This document shows positions 23,465-33,268 of a DNA stretch of 64,000 nucleotides, piece by piece. The first letter of the stretch is position 1. Each line of letters begins with the position of its first letter. The stretch is taken from NCBI GenBank assembly GCA_030762175.1, contig CM060846.1:304702512-304766511 (forward strand). The letters are read 5' to 3'. The stretch comes from Metallyticus violacea. Its lineage: Eukaryota; Arthropoda; Insecta; Mantodea; Metallyticidae. Below the pieces are notes generated by a model. That model ran no database searches, was not told where the DNA came from, and saw only the letters and a list, made by a program, of their open reading frames with translations. A program made the position numbers and the translations under genes.

Positions 23465-26400
23465 TGATTAAACACTATCACCTCGCTTCCACCATATCAC
23501 TCTCCGTCTTTTCTTTCCAACTACCACTTCCTCTATCTCTCTTGATCCTCCTGGACCCCTGGTTACACCATTTCTCGCGCTTATAACTATTGTAACTATT
23601 TCAATTTCCAAAGTATCAAAGGGGTAGATTAGCCCATTCTTTCTATATATGGTGTTCATATTTACTCTTTTTTGAATATCCTGAATATTATCCATGCTCT
23701 TGTCATCGTGGGGAAGTAACTTGTCCAAAAGAGCATTTACAGAGCTTTTCCATTCTGTAGTCATTTCACCATTGTCTTTTTTACTGTATTCAGAATTTCC
23801 GGTTTCTAAACTTTTTCTATAATAATTTTATAGGCATTCCCCGTTTATTGGTGTCTAATTCTTTTTCTACGAAAGTTTTCCACGAGTTTGTCCTTGTTTC
23901 TTCTAAGGTGATTTTATATTTCTTTTTAGTTTCTATATGTTTATATAGATTTCTCTCCCTTTCTTCCGCAATTACCGATCATTGATAAATTTTTCTTAAG
24001 TTTCCTTATTTTGCTTCTTGCTTTTTGCAGTGCATCCGTCCAAATATTGTCATAATATTTCTTGGATATGGTTGTGGGAACAGATTTGTCTATCGCCTTT
24101 CGTATTATTTAGACAAGGTTATTGGCATCCTATCAATGAGCTCTCCTTCGTATTGTATTTTTTCAGTTTTCAAATTCCTGTATAAGAAGATTCGAGTCTG
24201 CTTGTTTGTAATTGTAAATTCTCTCCCCTCTTCCTTCTTTAAATTTTGGTTTTCATGGACAGCAATCGAAATAGATTAATCGCTGATCACTAGTGTCATA
24301 TCTCCTACTTTCCAAGTTATTATTTTTTTATTTGAACTTAACTTACATAAAGTTAGGTTAATGTTGGCAGTAGCACCGGCTCTATTTTCGAAAGTAGGAG
24401 GGTTGTTGGTTTGATTATTGACAAAAAGATTTAGTTCAGAAATAGCTTCTTCCAGTTTTCTCCTCTTTCGTCTTTGATGTTACTATACCACCAGTCAGAT
24501 TTGGCAATGGTATCGCTTGTAAAAATTTGCTCAAACATTTTAAATGTGTTATTGACCTCTTTTATTTTTTGCTATATATGGGTCGATTGGATGACTAAAT
24601 TGAAAATATTGATCTTTTAGAATAAAATTTCCGCTGCCATATGTTACTTCAATACAGTTTGTATGTGTGTCTCCTAATTGTGTTATATTGACAATTAGTA
24701 AATTTGGATTATACATTATAATTGATGCCATAGATTTTCTCCGTGACTTATTGTCCGTGCTCTTACTGGGGTATGCGCTACTTTGCCTTTAAAGGAATAA
24801 GGTCCCTGAATGCATAACAAGTCTAATCTCAGTTTTTCTGCAATTTTCTTTAATTCCGACATCACTTGTTTATATCTCTGGGCGTTTATTTGTCCAATTT
24901 TGATTATTCTACACTCGTCGTAATTTGCCATGTTGACTTTTAGTTAGACTTATCCAGAGTTAGCAACGGAGTGATGCTTGGAATTCGTCCTAAGTTTCTG
25001 ATCAATTACTTTCTTGGGTTTAGAACTAGATTTATTTATTCCTTCCTAGTTTTATAACAGCGCCAAAGTTGTTTTTGTTCATGTTTGTTTTGTAGGTGTC
25101 GTATTTCTTGATAGCGTGTTTGTTTTTGAAAGGAGTTTTAGCAGGATGTCTGGGCATTGTTGGAGAACTATATCTTTTAGGCTCAGTCTTTGGAGTACTT
25201 TGGAGTAATTTTGAAGTATTTTACCTCATCGTGCCGCATTTGAGCATAACAATTATGCCATCTTTGCTTAACGTTGAAAACTATCCTGTCAAGTACAAAG
25301 TGTTTGTATACTTCATTGAGATCCAAGTAATCGTTCCTTCTTTTATAGACTGTGTTTAGTAGTTCATTAGGGTACGTTGTAATGTTTAGAGTTTTTAATT
25401 CCATGCGGTCAATGGCGTCTGGCATAGCATGTAATATCATTGACGTTAAAATTCGCATAGATCTGGTTAATATCTGGAGTTCTTTTGTCGTCAGCATTTG
25501 TCGAAGTTGTTTTTTCTTGTGCATCCGTAGTTGGGTATTAAATATTATCTAGCGCTTACTATTGATTTCCTCTAGATCGTTTTCCTCTCCAGGCGTCACC
25601 ATTTCTACTACTTTTTGACATGAAGTTGCATCACTGCCCATGTTGATAGCAGGTTTTGCTCGTGTTAATCTCGAATTTTTTCTTCTCCTTACCAATAACG
25701 ATTTTAAGAATCACTCCGTAGCTTGTGTGGAACAAGTTGTTTAATCTCTTCTATTTCGAAGCTTCTTTTGTGGAACAATTGTTTAATCTCTTCTTCTTCT
25801 TCTTCTTCTTCTTCTTCTTCTTCTTCTTCTTCTTCTTCTTCTGTACTAGTGTCTTCATCCAATAAGGCATGATAGTTCACCTCGACCTTTTTCTTAATTC
25901 CCATTTCTTTATTTATGGTATGGATTCTTAACTGTGGAAGTAACGCTATTTTATTGTGTGCCGATATTTCCGTTCTTCATTTAGTTTTGTATTAGATAAC
26001 ATCTCCAAAATTTCTTTATCGTCTGACTGTGTGTAACTGTCTGTGGTTTTAGAGTTATTCTTTATATAATTTTATGGGCCATGATTCTTTTTAGCTTCCA
26101 TTTTAATTCGCCTGGGAGTATATCTTTTTTAGGGTTTTCCTCTTTTTATGTCCATTTTACTTCATTCCATAATCAATTCGAGCGATAAATCTTTCCCACA
26201 TTAGTTTATAAGTAGGATAATCTTGCCTTCCTTCATATTTCTTGTTTCCTCTGCAACAGGGAATGCATATAGGCTGTTGTTCCTTCTTTGCACATTTTTT
26301 TCTTTCGTGGTCTTCTTCCCCACAGTGTCCGCAAATTAGTTTGCCCCAGTTGCAATATTTTGCTACCTGACCATAGTCGTAGCATTTCAGGAACTTAGCC

Positions 26401-26935
26401 ATTGAAATGAAATCTTTAATACTAACTGATTGAAATCCAATATACATTCTACCATTTGGTATTATGTGATTTCTTAATTTGGAGGACACCACTATGAGGT
26501 ATACGGTTGCCCTATTTCTTGGTCCAGTTTTGAACCTAATTGAAAATCCTTTTTTTTTTTTTTTTTTTTTTTTGAAATCCTCTCTTGAAATACATTGATC
26601 AAAATTCTGTGTATAGATATCTTCAGACAGCTCTTCTTCCTTGGCAACAGCCATTACATCGTACAAAATTATAAACCGGTTCATCTTTCTGGCTGGTTCA
26701 ATCCTCAAGACCGTCAGACATTGCTTGAAGATCATCTTTTCCTGTTGCAGAAAGGATTGGGACAGAGAATTGGATATTTAGCAGGATAATGCAACCAGAT
26801 CCACAAAGGAGTGGTTTCGGCGCAAAAATGTTAGTGTGAAGGAATGTCCCGCCAATTTCCGGGACCTTAACACTTTGGGGAATCTTCTCGTATATAGGTC
26901 GGTTTATCGTGATGGGAGGCAATATGCCAGTGTGA
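23465..26935 (-). mobile_element. R1/I-superfamily non-LTR retrotransposon, ORF1 plus endonuclease, no RT
   Basis: Element order on the minus strand. ORF1 (about 26930-25180) carries a nucleocapsid region with zinc knuckles: a worn first knuckle (KCYDYGQVAKYC), a perfect C-x2-C-x4-H-x4-C knuckle (CGHCGEEDHERKKC, about 26340-26290) and a third CIPC block. An acidic Glu-rich run encoded by a (CTT)n tract (25795-25841) follows, and then an unplaced C-terminal segment. ORF2 starts MANYDECRIIKIGQINAQRY (24931) with the endonuclease. The Q-E-P-Y block reads QGPY, the YFQFSHPIDPYI block is at about 24600, and the final S-D-H block reads SDQ (about 24290). Two catalytic residues are therefore lost. 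A spacer segment with LLPHDD lies at 23700. A 23-base T run at 26550-26573 interrupts ORF1. Confidence 0.8.
26157..26735 (-). pseudogene. ORF1 (gag-like) nucleocapsid of the R1/I-type element
   Basis: Open for 192 codons, the longest frame in the window. Its N-terminal half matches LINE gag pattern (RKMNRFIILYDVMAVAKEEE) and it holds the CCHC knuckles described for the parent element. A homopolymer adds eight consecutive Lys codons near residues 55-63. Upstream coding continues in another frame (26922-26698, ending LQAMSDGLED), so a frameshift near 26700 separates the true N-terminus. In live elements this protein binds the RNA template. Here it is a pseudogene despite its length. Confidence 0.75.
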
Positions 26936-27124
26936 GAAATTAAAGTCCTCTATTACATCCGCCTGGTATGAACTTGAACTGTGTTACAAAAGCTTGGAGA
27001 CAGTATAACGGATCGTATGATTCAAGTTGTTCTGAAAAAGGGTTTATAAATAGGATATTAGTGACAAGTGATCTTGCCATTTTGAACGGAATTTTGCGTT
27101 TTTGTTTGTTTTGTTTATGTATAT

Positions 27125-27290
27125 AACTCATAAAAAGCACTTAGAATGCAATATAAAGTGCTCACATCAAAAGTTCACACTAAAACCACACGATATTTCG
27201 AGCTTTGGCTCTTGAACAATTGTTGAGAGTTTTATGCTTTTTACAAGTTTTTATTATTCTGTGAACTACATATATTTATATATTCGGCAA
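27125..27290 (-). mobile_element. Penelope-like element fragment 2: tail without the endonuclease
   Basis: The part at 27125-27211 aligns with the PLE tail at 17580-17690 (ACTCATAAAAAGCAC, GAATGCAATATAAA, ATATTTCGAGCTTTGGCTC). The part at 27221-27290 aligns with the stretch upstream of the endonuclease at 18122-18190 (TTATGCTTTTTACAAGTTTTTATTA). The ~420 bp carrying the GIY-YIG domain is missing between them. The GAGC-loop-GCTC hairpin next to GAAA is at 27196-27211. Confidence 0.75.
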
Positions 27291-28110
27291 TATCTGAAAG
27301 GAATGCATTTGTTGATAACTAATTATATGATAAAATTATATAATTTTATGTACTTAAGTTAAAATATATTTTATTTTAACTTTTATCTTTACATGGCCAA
27401 TTTCGTCAGTTGGTCTTAACGCACCTTAACATCTTAAGTCCATATGATTTGTTGCAGTTCGTTTCTGCCAGGAATTCCAATTCAAAATGTCTAAAGAGTT
27501 TAAAAACTTTTAATTTAATTTGAGAACATCGCTCCACTTTCTGAAATTCAAAAAAAAAAAAAAAAAAAAAAAAAACTGTAGAAATTTATTATTATTTTTT
27601 TTAATTCCCAATTTCTTTAACTATTATTCAGAAATTGATACAAACTTTTTACAGTAACTTTATTCGCTGTACTTGATCGCAATTGGTAAGATTAATTCCG
27701 CTAAGTACCTAAATATGATATTTGCATTTTTTCAGAGCACTATTAATTAATGTATATCAAGTAATTAACTCTTGCTTAAATACCGCTTTACAAATCTTAC
27801 ATCTGATATTTTGCTGCCTCCAGATTAGGAAACACTTGTAAATAACTTTGTTTTTTTTTTTATAGCAGCGGATGCATAGAAAGCGTCATCACTGGTACAC
27901 ACCTTACACCATGTTTTTTACTTCATATTTCGCACATACTGTAGTAACTTCGTAGCTAATTATGGGACACCATGTTGAATCAGAATGTTATTCCCACTCC
28001 ACTAGTCTGTCATGCCAGCTCATTAAATTATCTGACGTCTTATTCTCGGAGCATTAATATCAAGCTATAAACTAAAATTACCCTTTTTATACTGCTACAG
28101 CTTTACTTAC
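27291..28110. other. Intronic non-coding stretch downstream of the MAST exon
   Basis: AT-rich, with an A run at 27550-27575. No further exon or repeat family recognised. Confidence 0.5.
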
Positions 28111-28213
28111 CTGATATAGGCGAGTGACATCTGGGTAACGTCGGTGAAGTGCTGGAAATAAAACTTTTTCTGTGAGCGATACGGCTGCTTCTCCTTGTAA
28201 GGCTTAGCTCTTT
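28111..28213 (-). CDS. MAST: Internal coding exon of a MAST-family Ser/Thr kinase
   Basis: 103-bp minus-strand exon with textbook borders. The acceptor TTTCTTCTGATTGCAG ends at 28214 and a GTAAGTAAAG donor begins at 28110. It reads 34 codons plus one base (phase 0 in, phase 1 out). It contains KELSLTRRSS, then HRKSFISSTSPTLPRCHSP. This matches the conserved N-terminal block of microtubule-associated Ser/Thr kinases (K-E-L-S-L ... R-K-S ... T-S-P-T-L-P-R-x-H-S-P), which precedes the DUF1908, kinase and PDZ domains. MAST proteins are AGC-family kinases linked to the cytoskeleton; the Drosophila member is drop out. Codons are clean, and the exon is GC-richer than its surroundings. The later domains are outside the window. 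Confidence is high because family motif, frame and both splice sites agree. Confidence 0.93.
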
Positions 28214-28529
28214 CTGCAATCAGAAGAAACAATTCCATGTCATAGTGTTCAATAATTTTTCATCGCACAGATTTATATAAATTTGTTGCAAGTTATGAAA
28301 ATACTAATGTATTTTAGTGGATTTATGTGAATTTTTAAGGTGTTTTCCTTGGATGCACTTTCGCTTGTTTTGATGGAAAAATAAAACATCAAGCCAGCTT
28401 TGTTACACGAGCCTGAAAAGTGAAAGATGAATCAACTGTTACTACAAATTAAAGTATGTGAGAATTATTCATTACTCAGTAGTTATGTTTCGTAAATAAT
28501 AGGTTCATGGATCAATTAGTTGGTGTCAT

Positions 28530-28982
28530 GTTTGCTTGTTTGTTTGTTTTTGAAAAGCACTTGTGATGTTTGTTTGTGTGTTTGTTTTTGAAAAACACTT
28601 GTGATGTTTATTTGTTTTTGAAAACACTTGCAAGGGTTTTTTTTGAAAACACTTTTGAGGTTTGTTTTTGAAAAACACTTTTGAGGTTTGTTTGTTTTTG
28701 AAAAACACTTGTGAGGTTCGTTCGTTTTTTTTTTTGAAAACACTTTTGAGGTTTATTTTTGAAAAACACTTTTGAGGTTTGTTTGTTTTTGAAAAACACT
28801 TTTGAGGTTTGTTTGCTTTTGAAAAACACTTGTGAGGTTCGTTTTTTTTTAAAACACTTTTGAGGTTTGTTTTTGAAAAACACTTTTGAGGTTTGTTTTT
28901 GAAAAACACTTTTGAGGTTTGTTTGTTTTTGAAAAACACTTGTGAGGTTCGTTTGTTTTTGAAAAACGCTTGTGAGGTTTTG
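28530..28982. repeat. ~30-34 bp minisatellite, about 14 units
   Basis: Variable-length units built on GAGGTTTGTTTGTTTTTGAA followed by AAACACTTTT or AAACACTTGT. Length varies mainly by TTTG copies and T runs. Translation of the minus strand gives long open readings rich in KCFSKTN; these come from the repeat and are not a gene. It lies about 320 bp upstream of the MAST exon acceptor. Confidence 0.95.
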
Positions 28983-29199
28983 AAAAGAGAACTATATAGG
29001 AAATATTCGAGGTTATGACCTGGACTAAAACCACAGATTTTCGGCTTACCGTACTTGTGCCCTAACCAATGTTGCCCGGTCACAGCCGCATAACAGGAGT
29101 CTACAGTGAGGTTATTTGACCTAGTGCAGAGCGTAGGTGCGTACTGGGAGAAGCAGTCAAGGTCGTATAATATATGTGTGTACGTAACAGCTTGTAGTT

Positions 29200-29870
29200 A
29201 GTGTGAGGGCGAGTTTGTTCAGCGAATTGCTGTGCCACTCCGTGCTTTCAATGTATGTAGTTTTTCCTTGTTTGTTATGCCAGTACATAAGTATGGTATC
29301 GAACCACAGTTTTTATTTACAATACATATGTGAAAACGAATTTTTGTAGAGAGGTGATAAGACAACTTGTAAGAAATATTCTGATAAAAGTGTTTCTAGG
29401 TAAAGAAACTGTTTGCCAACTTGTCAAAAAATTACGGGGGACCGATTCTGTTGATGACAAACGTGTTCCGAACTCCCATGCTCTTACGTAAGAAAAGTGA
29501 GATGAAATACAAGAACTTCCTATACAGATGCGGACAATATATTGTCGCTGAGCGGCATCATTTTAAACATCTCTTATAACAAACATTAATTCTTATTATC
29601 ATTAATTTTCAATACAGCATTGTTTAAATGTAAATACTAAAACGCGCGGTGATTTTATTCCCATTTTTCCGGATACGGAGGCTGCACTTCTTCATTAAGC
29701 ATCTGCACTCAGACGGCCCGTGATTCAAATAATCTCACTATACGTACTCCGGAGAGAATGAATACAAATTATGTTGTAGTTGAGGAGATATGTTCTTCAC
29801 TACGTACAGCATGAAGGTGCACCAATGGTTGCACGTAATCTAGAAATACCTGTGAATTCATTCGAAGACT
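29200..29870 (+). pseudogene. Rosa-type transposase, N-terminal remnant
   Basis: Plus-strand reading around 29285-29480 gives KYGIEPQFLFT, then SRKETVCQLVKKLRGTDSVDDKR, the helix-turn-helix region (pattern T-V-R-x-L-V-x-x-F-R-x-T-G-S-V) shared with the copies at 0.7-1.0 and 56.2 kb. A QHEGAP reading near 29812-29830 may correspond to the Q-H-D-G-A-P catalytic block, with Asp changed to Glu. The stretch between is too decayed to align by eye. Confidence 0.5.
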
Positions 29871-32138
29871 GGTTTCTGCAACATACTTTTTTTTTTTTTT
29901 TGTAAAACTACGCTATGTTAGAAAATTGTCCGTACTGAAGCACTAAACATTTTTACATAAAGTTAAATCCATTTTAAAATTATATCATCCCTTACTAAAC
30001 TATTCGCTGATCTGCCTTGATCATGCACATCATGAATTCTTTTTTTTTTTTTTTTTTTATTCCATCATAATACAAATTGCCATTTGGCACAATACATTAA
30101 GTACAACTACATTTATTACGACTACTGAATAAAGGCACTCGCATTTTACCACAGGAGCTCAATGTGTTCAGCTGTATTTTCATCATGAAGTGTTGCAGAA
30201 TGTACTAAAAATGTTAAGAGATTTTCCTTCACTAAACTTCAAAAGAAATGTGAAGCTAGTTATACTAATTAAAAAGGTCATAAGTTGCAATAATGAACAT
30301 AATGCATATTTAAAAACGTCTTGCCGAGTTATGTCCATGTGCTTACTACATGCACCTATTTGCGAAGCATAGGAATATTAGAGGGTTCGTGTAAAGAGAC
30401 AAAAGGGAATAGCGTGCTATACGGATAGATACAGATTCTTAGTAGAATTCATAAAAACAAACTACAGCCATTATGCCGTTCTCAGAGTACTAGTTGGAAC
30501 CAAGTGCGAAACATACAATATTCCTTGTACTGACGCAGATAAACCTTTTATTACAAAGCTGTGTTAAAGAGGTATTGTCTTATGAACAGCTTCATGTGCA
30601 TGCATAGGGCAACCAGACGCAGGTTGATGGTCAGGGCCGATTTTTAAAACTGTATAATTGTTCTTTTTCATAATTTTATCCTTAATTTAAAAAACGCAGT
30701 TCTTACAACCACTTTATGAAGCGACTCATCGCTAGATGTTAGCTTCAATGCATATCACGTGCCCCTGGTTAACTATTATGATCTTAGTTGGTTAATTAAT
30801 ATTTCGACAAGAATATGGTTTTCGATTCTTATCGACAATAAAAGAATGTCTTTGAAAGACAAACGTTGCCATCTGTGTTTAATTTAACACGGCATTTGTT
30901 TGATAAAATAATATTTATGGAATTTACATATAGAAAATTACACCTAAGTGTATTAAGAATTCATTATAAATAAAAATAATATTTCTCTAGCGAGAGTATG
31001 AATAAAATATCCCTTAGTTATGTTATTGTCAAAGATTTCGTAAATAACGCAACAATTCCAGCCCCAACTCCTCATAGATTCTGAGAAAATTTGCACTTTA
31101 TAAGCATTATTTTAACATTGGAGGGTTAGAGTACTATGTAAAATGCAACATTTTATTAAATATTTTCCAAAAGAAAAAAGCTCCCAGACGGGGAATTAAA
31201 CTTGCAGTGCATCGATGAGCTAATCTCATTTTTAACGGGAAGAAAATGCCAGTAAATCCTGTCTACCGAAAACTGACATGCACCGTCAACAAACATATTT
31301 TTCCGCACTTATGCTGGGGCAGTACAGCCGAGATAAGACACTATGGCTGGACATGAGCAGAGATGGAGGATGTAAGGCGTGTACATTACAGTTAACATTT
31401 TGCTATTAGCCTTATAGTGCCTACAGTGTCTTATTATCAGTACAGACGTTTCATACACAATTAAAGTGATTATTACTTATAAAACCTTGTTACATCCATT
31501 CGTGCTTGTTGGATTTATTATTAACCGAAATAGCAGGCAAAACTGAGCAGACATTTCGTGAACTACTTACAAAGAGGCAGTAATACGGCATTTGTGCTAT
31601 GACCAACAAACACGTGCGTCTCGACTTTCGCTAGACAGAGAATACGTGTTTTACATTTTGTTTCTTGCATCTATCTCGATCTTCGCGTTTTCTGCTGTTT
31701 TCTTAGGTATGTGCGTGCGTATCTTCCCTCTCGTTCTTTCGCATAACGACTCACTCTCATAACAGCGCAGGAAAGATTACGTTTTGGAGGATCAACGCAT
31801 CTGCTTTCTTATTTCATATATTCTAGCACCTTTAAAACTTATTATATATGTCTAAACAATAATTGAGCCACAACAAGATATTTTCCTAGGTTGTTAGTTC
31901 GTGCAATGCTAGTTCACCCTTTTCCTAACTGCGAAATTTGAGCCGAGAACGGCAGAATAGTCACGAGCCGCCCTGCGAGCAGGTATTAAAGGCCACTAAC
32001 GTTGGGTTTAATACTGTTGTGTAGTGTTGGTCTTTTTGTCTATATCTCTATATTACACAGTCAAGGATTCTGGTAATGAATAACTTAAGCGGCCACTCAT
32101 TCCTTTACTGACCATGGCCAATGTTGCTGGATGGTTAC
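29871..32138. other. AT-rich non-coding stretch
   Basis: T runs at 29888-29901 and 30041-30058. GC is a little higher at 31600-31790 and 31920-32010, but no frame or family is recognised there. Confidence 0.5.
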
Positions 32139-32222
32139 CCATCCATGTAGTGACCATGGTCAAAGTAGCTTGATGATCACCCATCCAAGTAGTGCCCAGT
32201 CCCAAGGTTGCTTATCTTCAGT
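32139..32222 (-). repeat. 5S rRNA-like sequence with a second partial copy of its 3' box
   Basis: Read on the minus strand, about 32220-32174 gives ATAAGCAACCTTGGG, then CTACTTGGATGGGTGA. These are the internal promoter box A and box C stretches of animal 5S rRNA in the right order (canonical ...TTAAGCAACATTGGG... TACTTGGATGGGTGACC). A few bases further a second, worse copy of the box-C part reads CTACATGGATGGGTAACC (about 32160-32139). Too short and diverged to be a working 5S gene; it is either a 5S pseudogene or a 5S-derived (SINE3-type) head. It sits immediately 5' of a SINE-A insertion. Confidence 0.6.
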
Positions 32223-32230
32223 TTAATGCA

Positions 32231-32555
32231 ACTTCAAGCAGTCGGTGCTAATGGTGTAGTAGTAACCATACTTGTCTCCTAAACCCAAGATCGCGGGTTC
32301 GATCCCGGTCAGGACCGATGAATTTTTTTCGGGCGTAAAAATCCTAAGTATGGCTTTTCCTTCGGAAGGGAAGAAGAGCCGCGGATTCCGTGTCGTACAT
32401 TTACGGCACGATAAAGAACCTCAAGACTGAAAAAAGATGCCTCTAAGGAAAATTTGTCCACCGTTTCACGCCCTGATTTGAATGAGACGCTGATGACCTG
32501 AGATGTTAAAGAGCGTTCGTAAATAAAACCAAATAAATAAAACCGACGTCAAGCA
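32231..32555 (+). repeat. SINE-A copy with target-site duplication
   Basis: Near full-length (32242-32545): tRNA-like head with A box changed at one position (TGGTGTAGTAG), intact B box, body and AAATAAATAAAA tail. Flanks ACTTCAAGCA (32231-32240) and ACGTCAAGCA (32546-32555) differ at one base and form a 10-bp target duplication. The insertion lies between the 5S-like piece and the end of the Jockey element. Confidence 0.93.
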
Positions 32556-33235
32556 TGGTATGGGCACCACTTTTCAGGGGGGAGAGCTGGTTTTTGCCTT
32601 TGATAGGGGCTTGGGAGGCTGTATAAAGGGCACCGTCAGTTGGCCCTGTAGAAATATTGACCCAGGAGACGCGCTAGCTGGTCTAGGTGATATGGTAGCT
32701 TGTCATACAACGTCTTTGCGCTCTCACGAATGACATCGATCATGTATGGCACTCCAGATTGCTAATGGAGAATGTGTGATGGAAACTTGCGGTGTGTATC
32801 GAAAATCATTCGCAGCGTCCTGTTCTGAACGCATTGGATTCTGCGGATGGTAGACTTGGCCGCGTTCCCCAGACTTCACGACCGTACAGTATCAAGAACG
32901 GTACGACTGCGCGATATATCCGCATTTTTGGTGAATGCGGTTGGTTTTAGACAGGAATATTGGATATCGCTGCTTGAGAGGTGCATGGCCCGGCTTTATT
33001 TTCCCATTTGCGTGGGGATGAAAGTGAGTCATTTGTCCAGAAGAACCCCGGGATATTTCGCGTTTGTGACGCAGGGGATCATTCTGCATCCTAGTCGGAC
33101 GCTGGTCATGCCGTTGTCTGGTCTGAGCTAGGAGAAGAGCGGAGCTCTTTCCCGGGCTGATGGCCATACGCCATTTCTCACCCCAATCCCCGACAGCTCT
33201 CAGCTCTCTTTGAAGTGGCCGATAACAGTAATGCT

Positions 33236-33268
<33 letters not shown>

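Larger units (their letters stand above)
1..28110 (-). other. Inferred downstream intron of the MAST kinase gene (continues past position 1)
   Basis: The exon at 28111-28213 ends with a GTAAGT donor in phase 1. The next conserved MAST segment (family pattern S-P-L-D-S-P-R-N-F-S-P) was looked for by eye on the minus strand down to position 1 and was not seen. The intron is therefore probably at least 28 kb, unless a diverged exon was overlooked. It is packed with the mobile elements listed separately. Confidence 0.55.

Noticed and set aside
28530..28982. CRISPR-like spaced repeat array
   Set aside because: The units are contiguous and variable in length, without unique spacers, in eukaryotic DNA.
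28526..29083. 185-codon minus-strand frame rich in KCFSKTN
   Set aside because: Produced by a 30-34 bp minisatellite; parallel open readings exist in other frames of the same strand.
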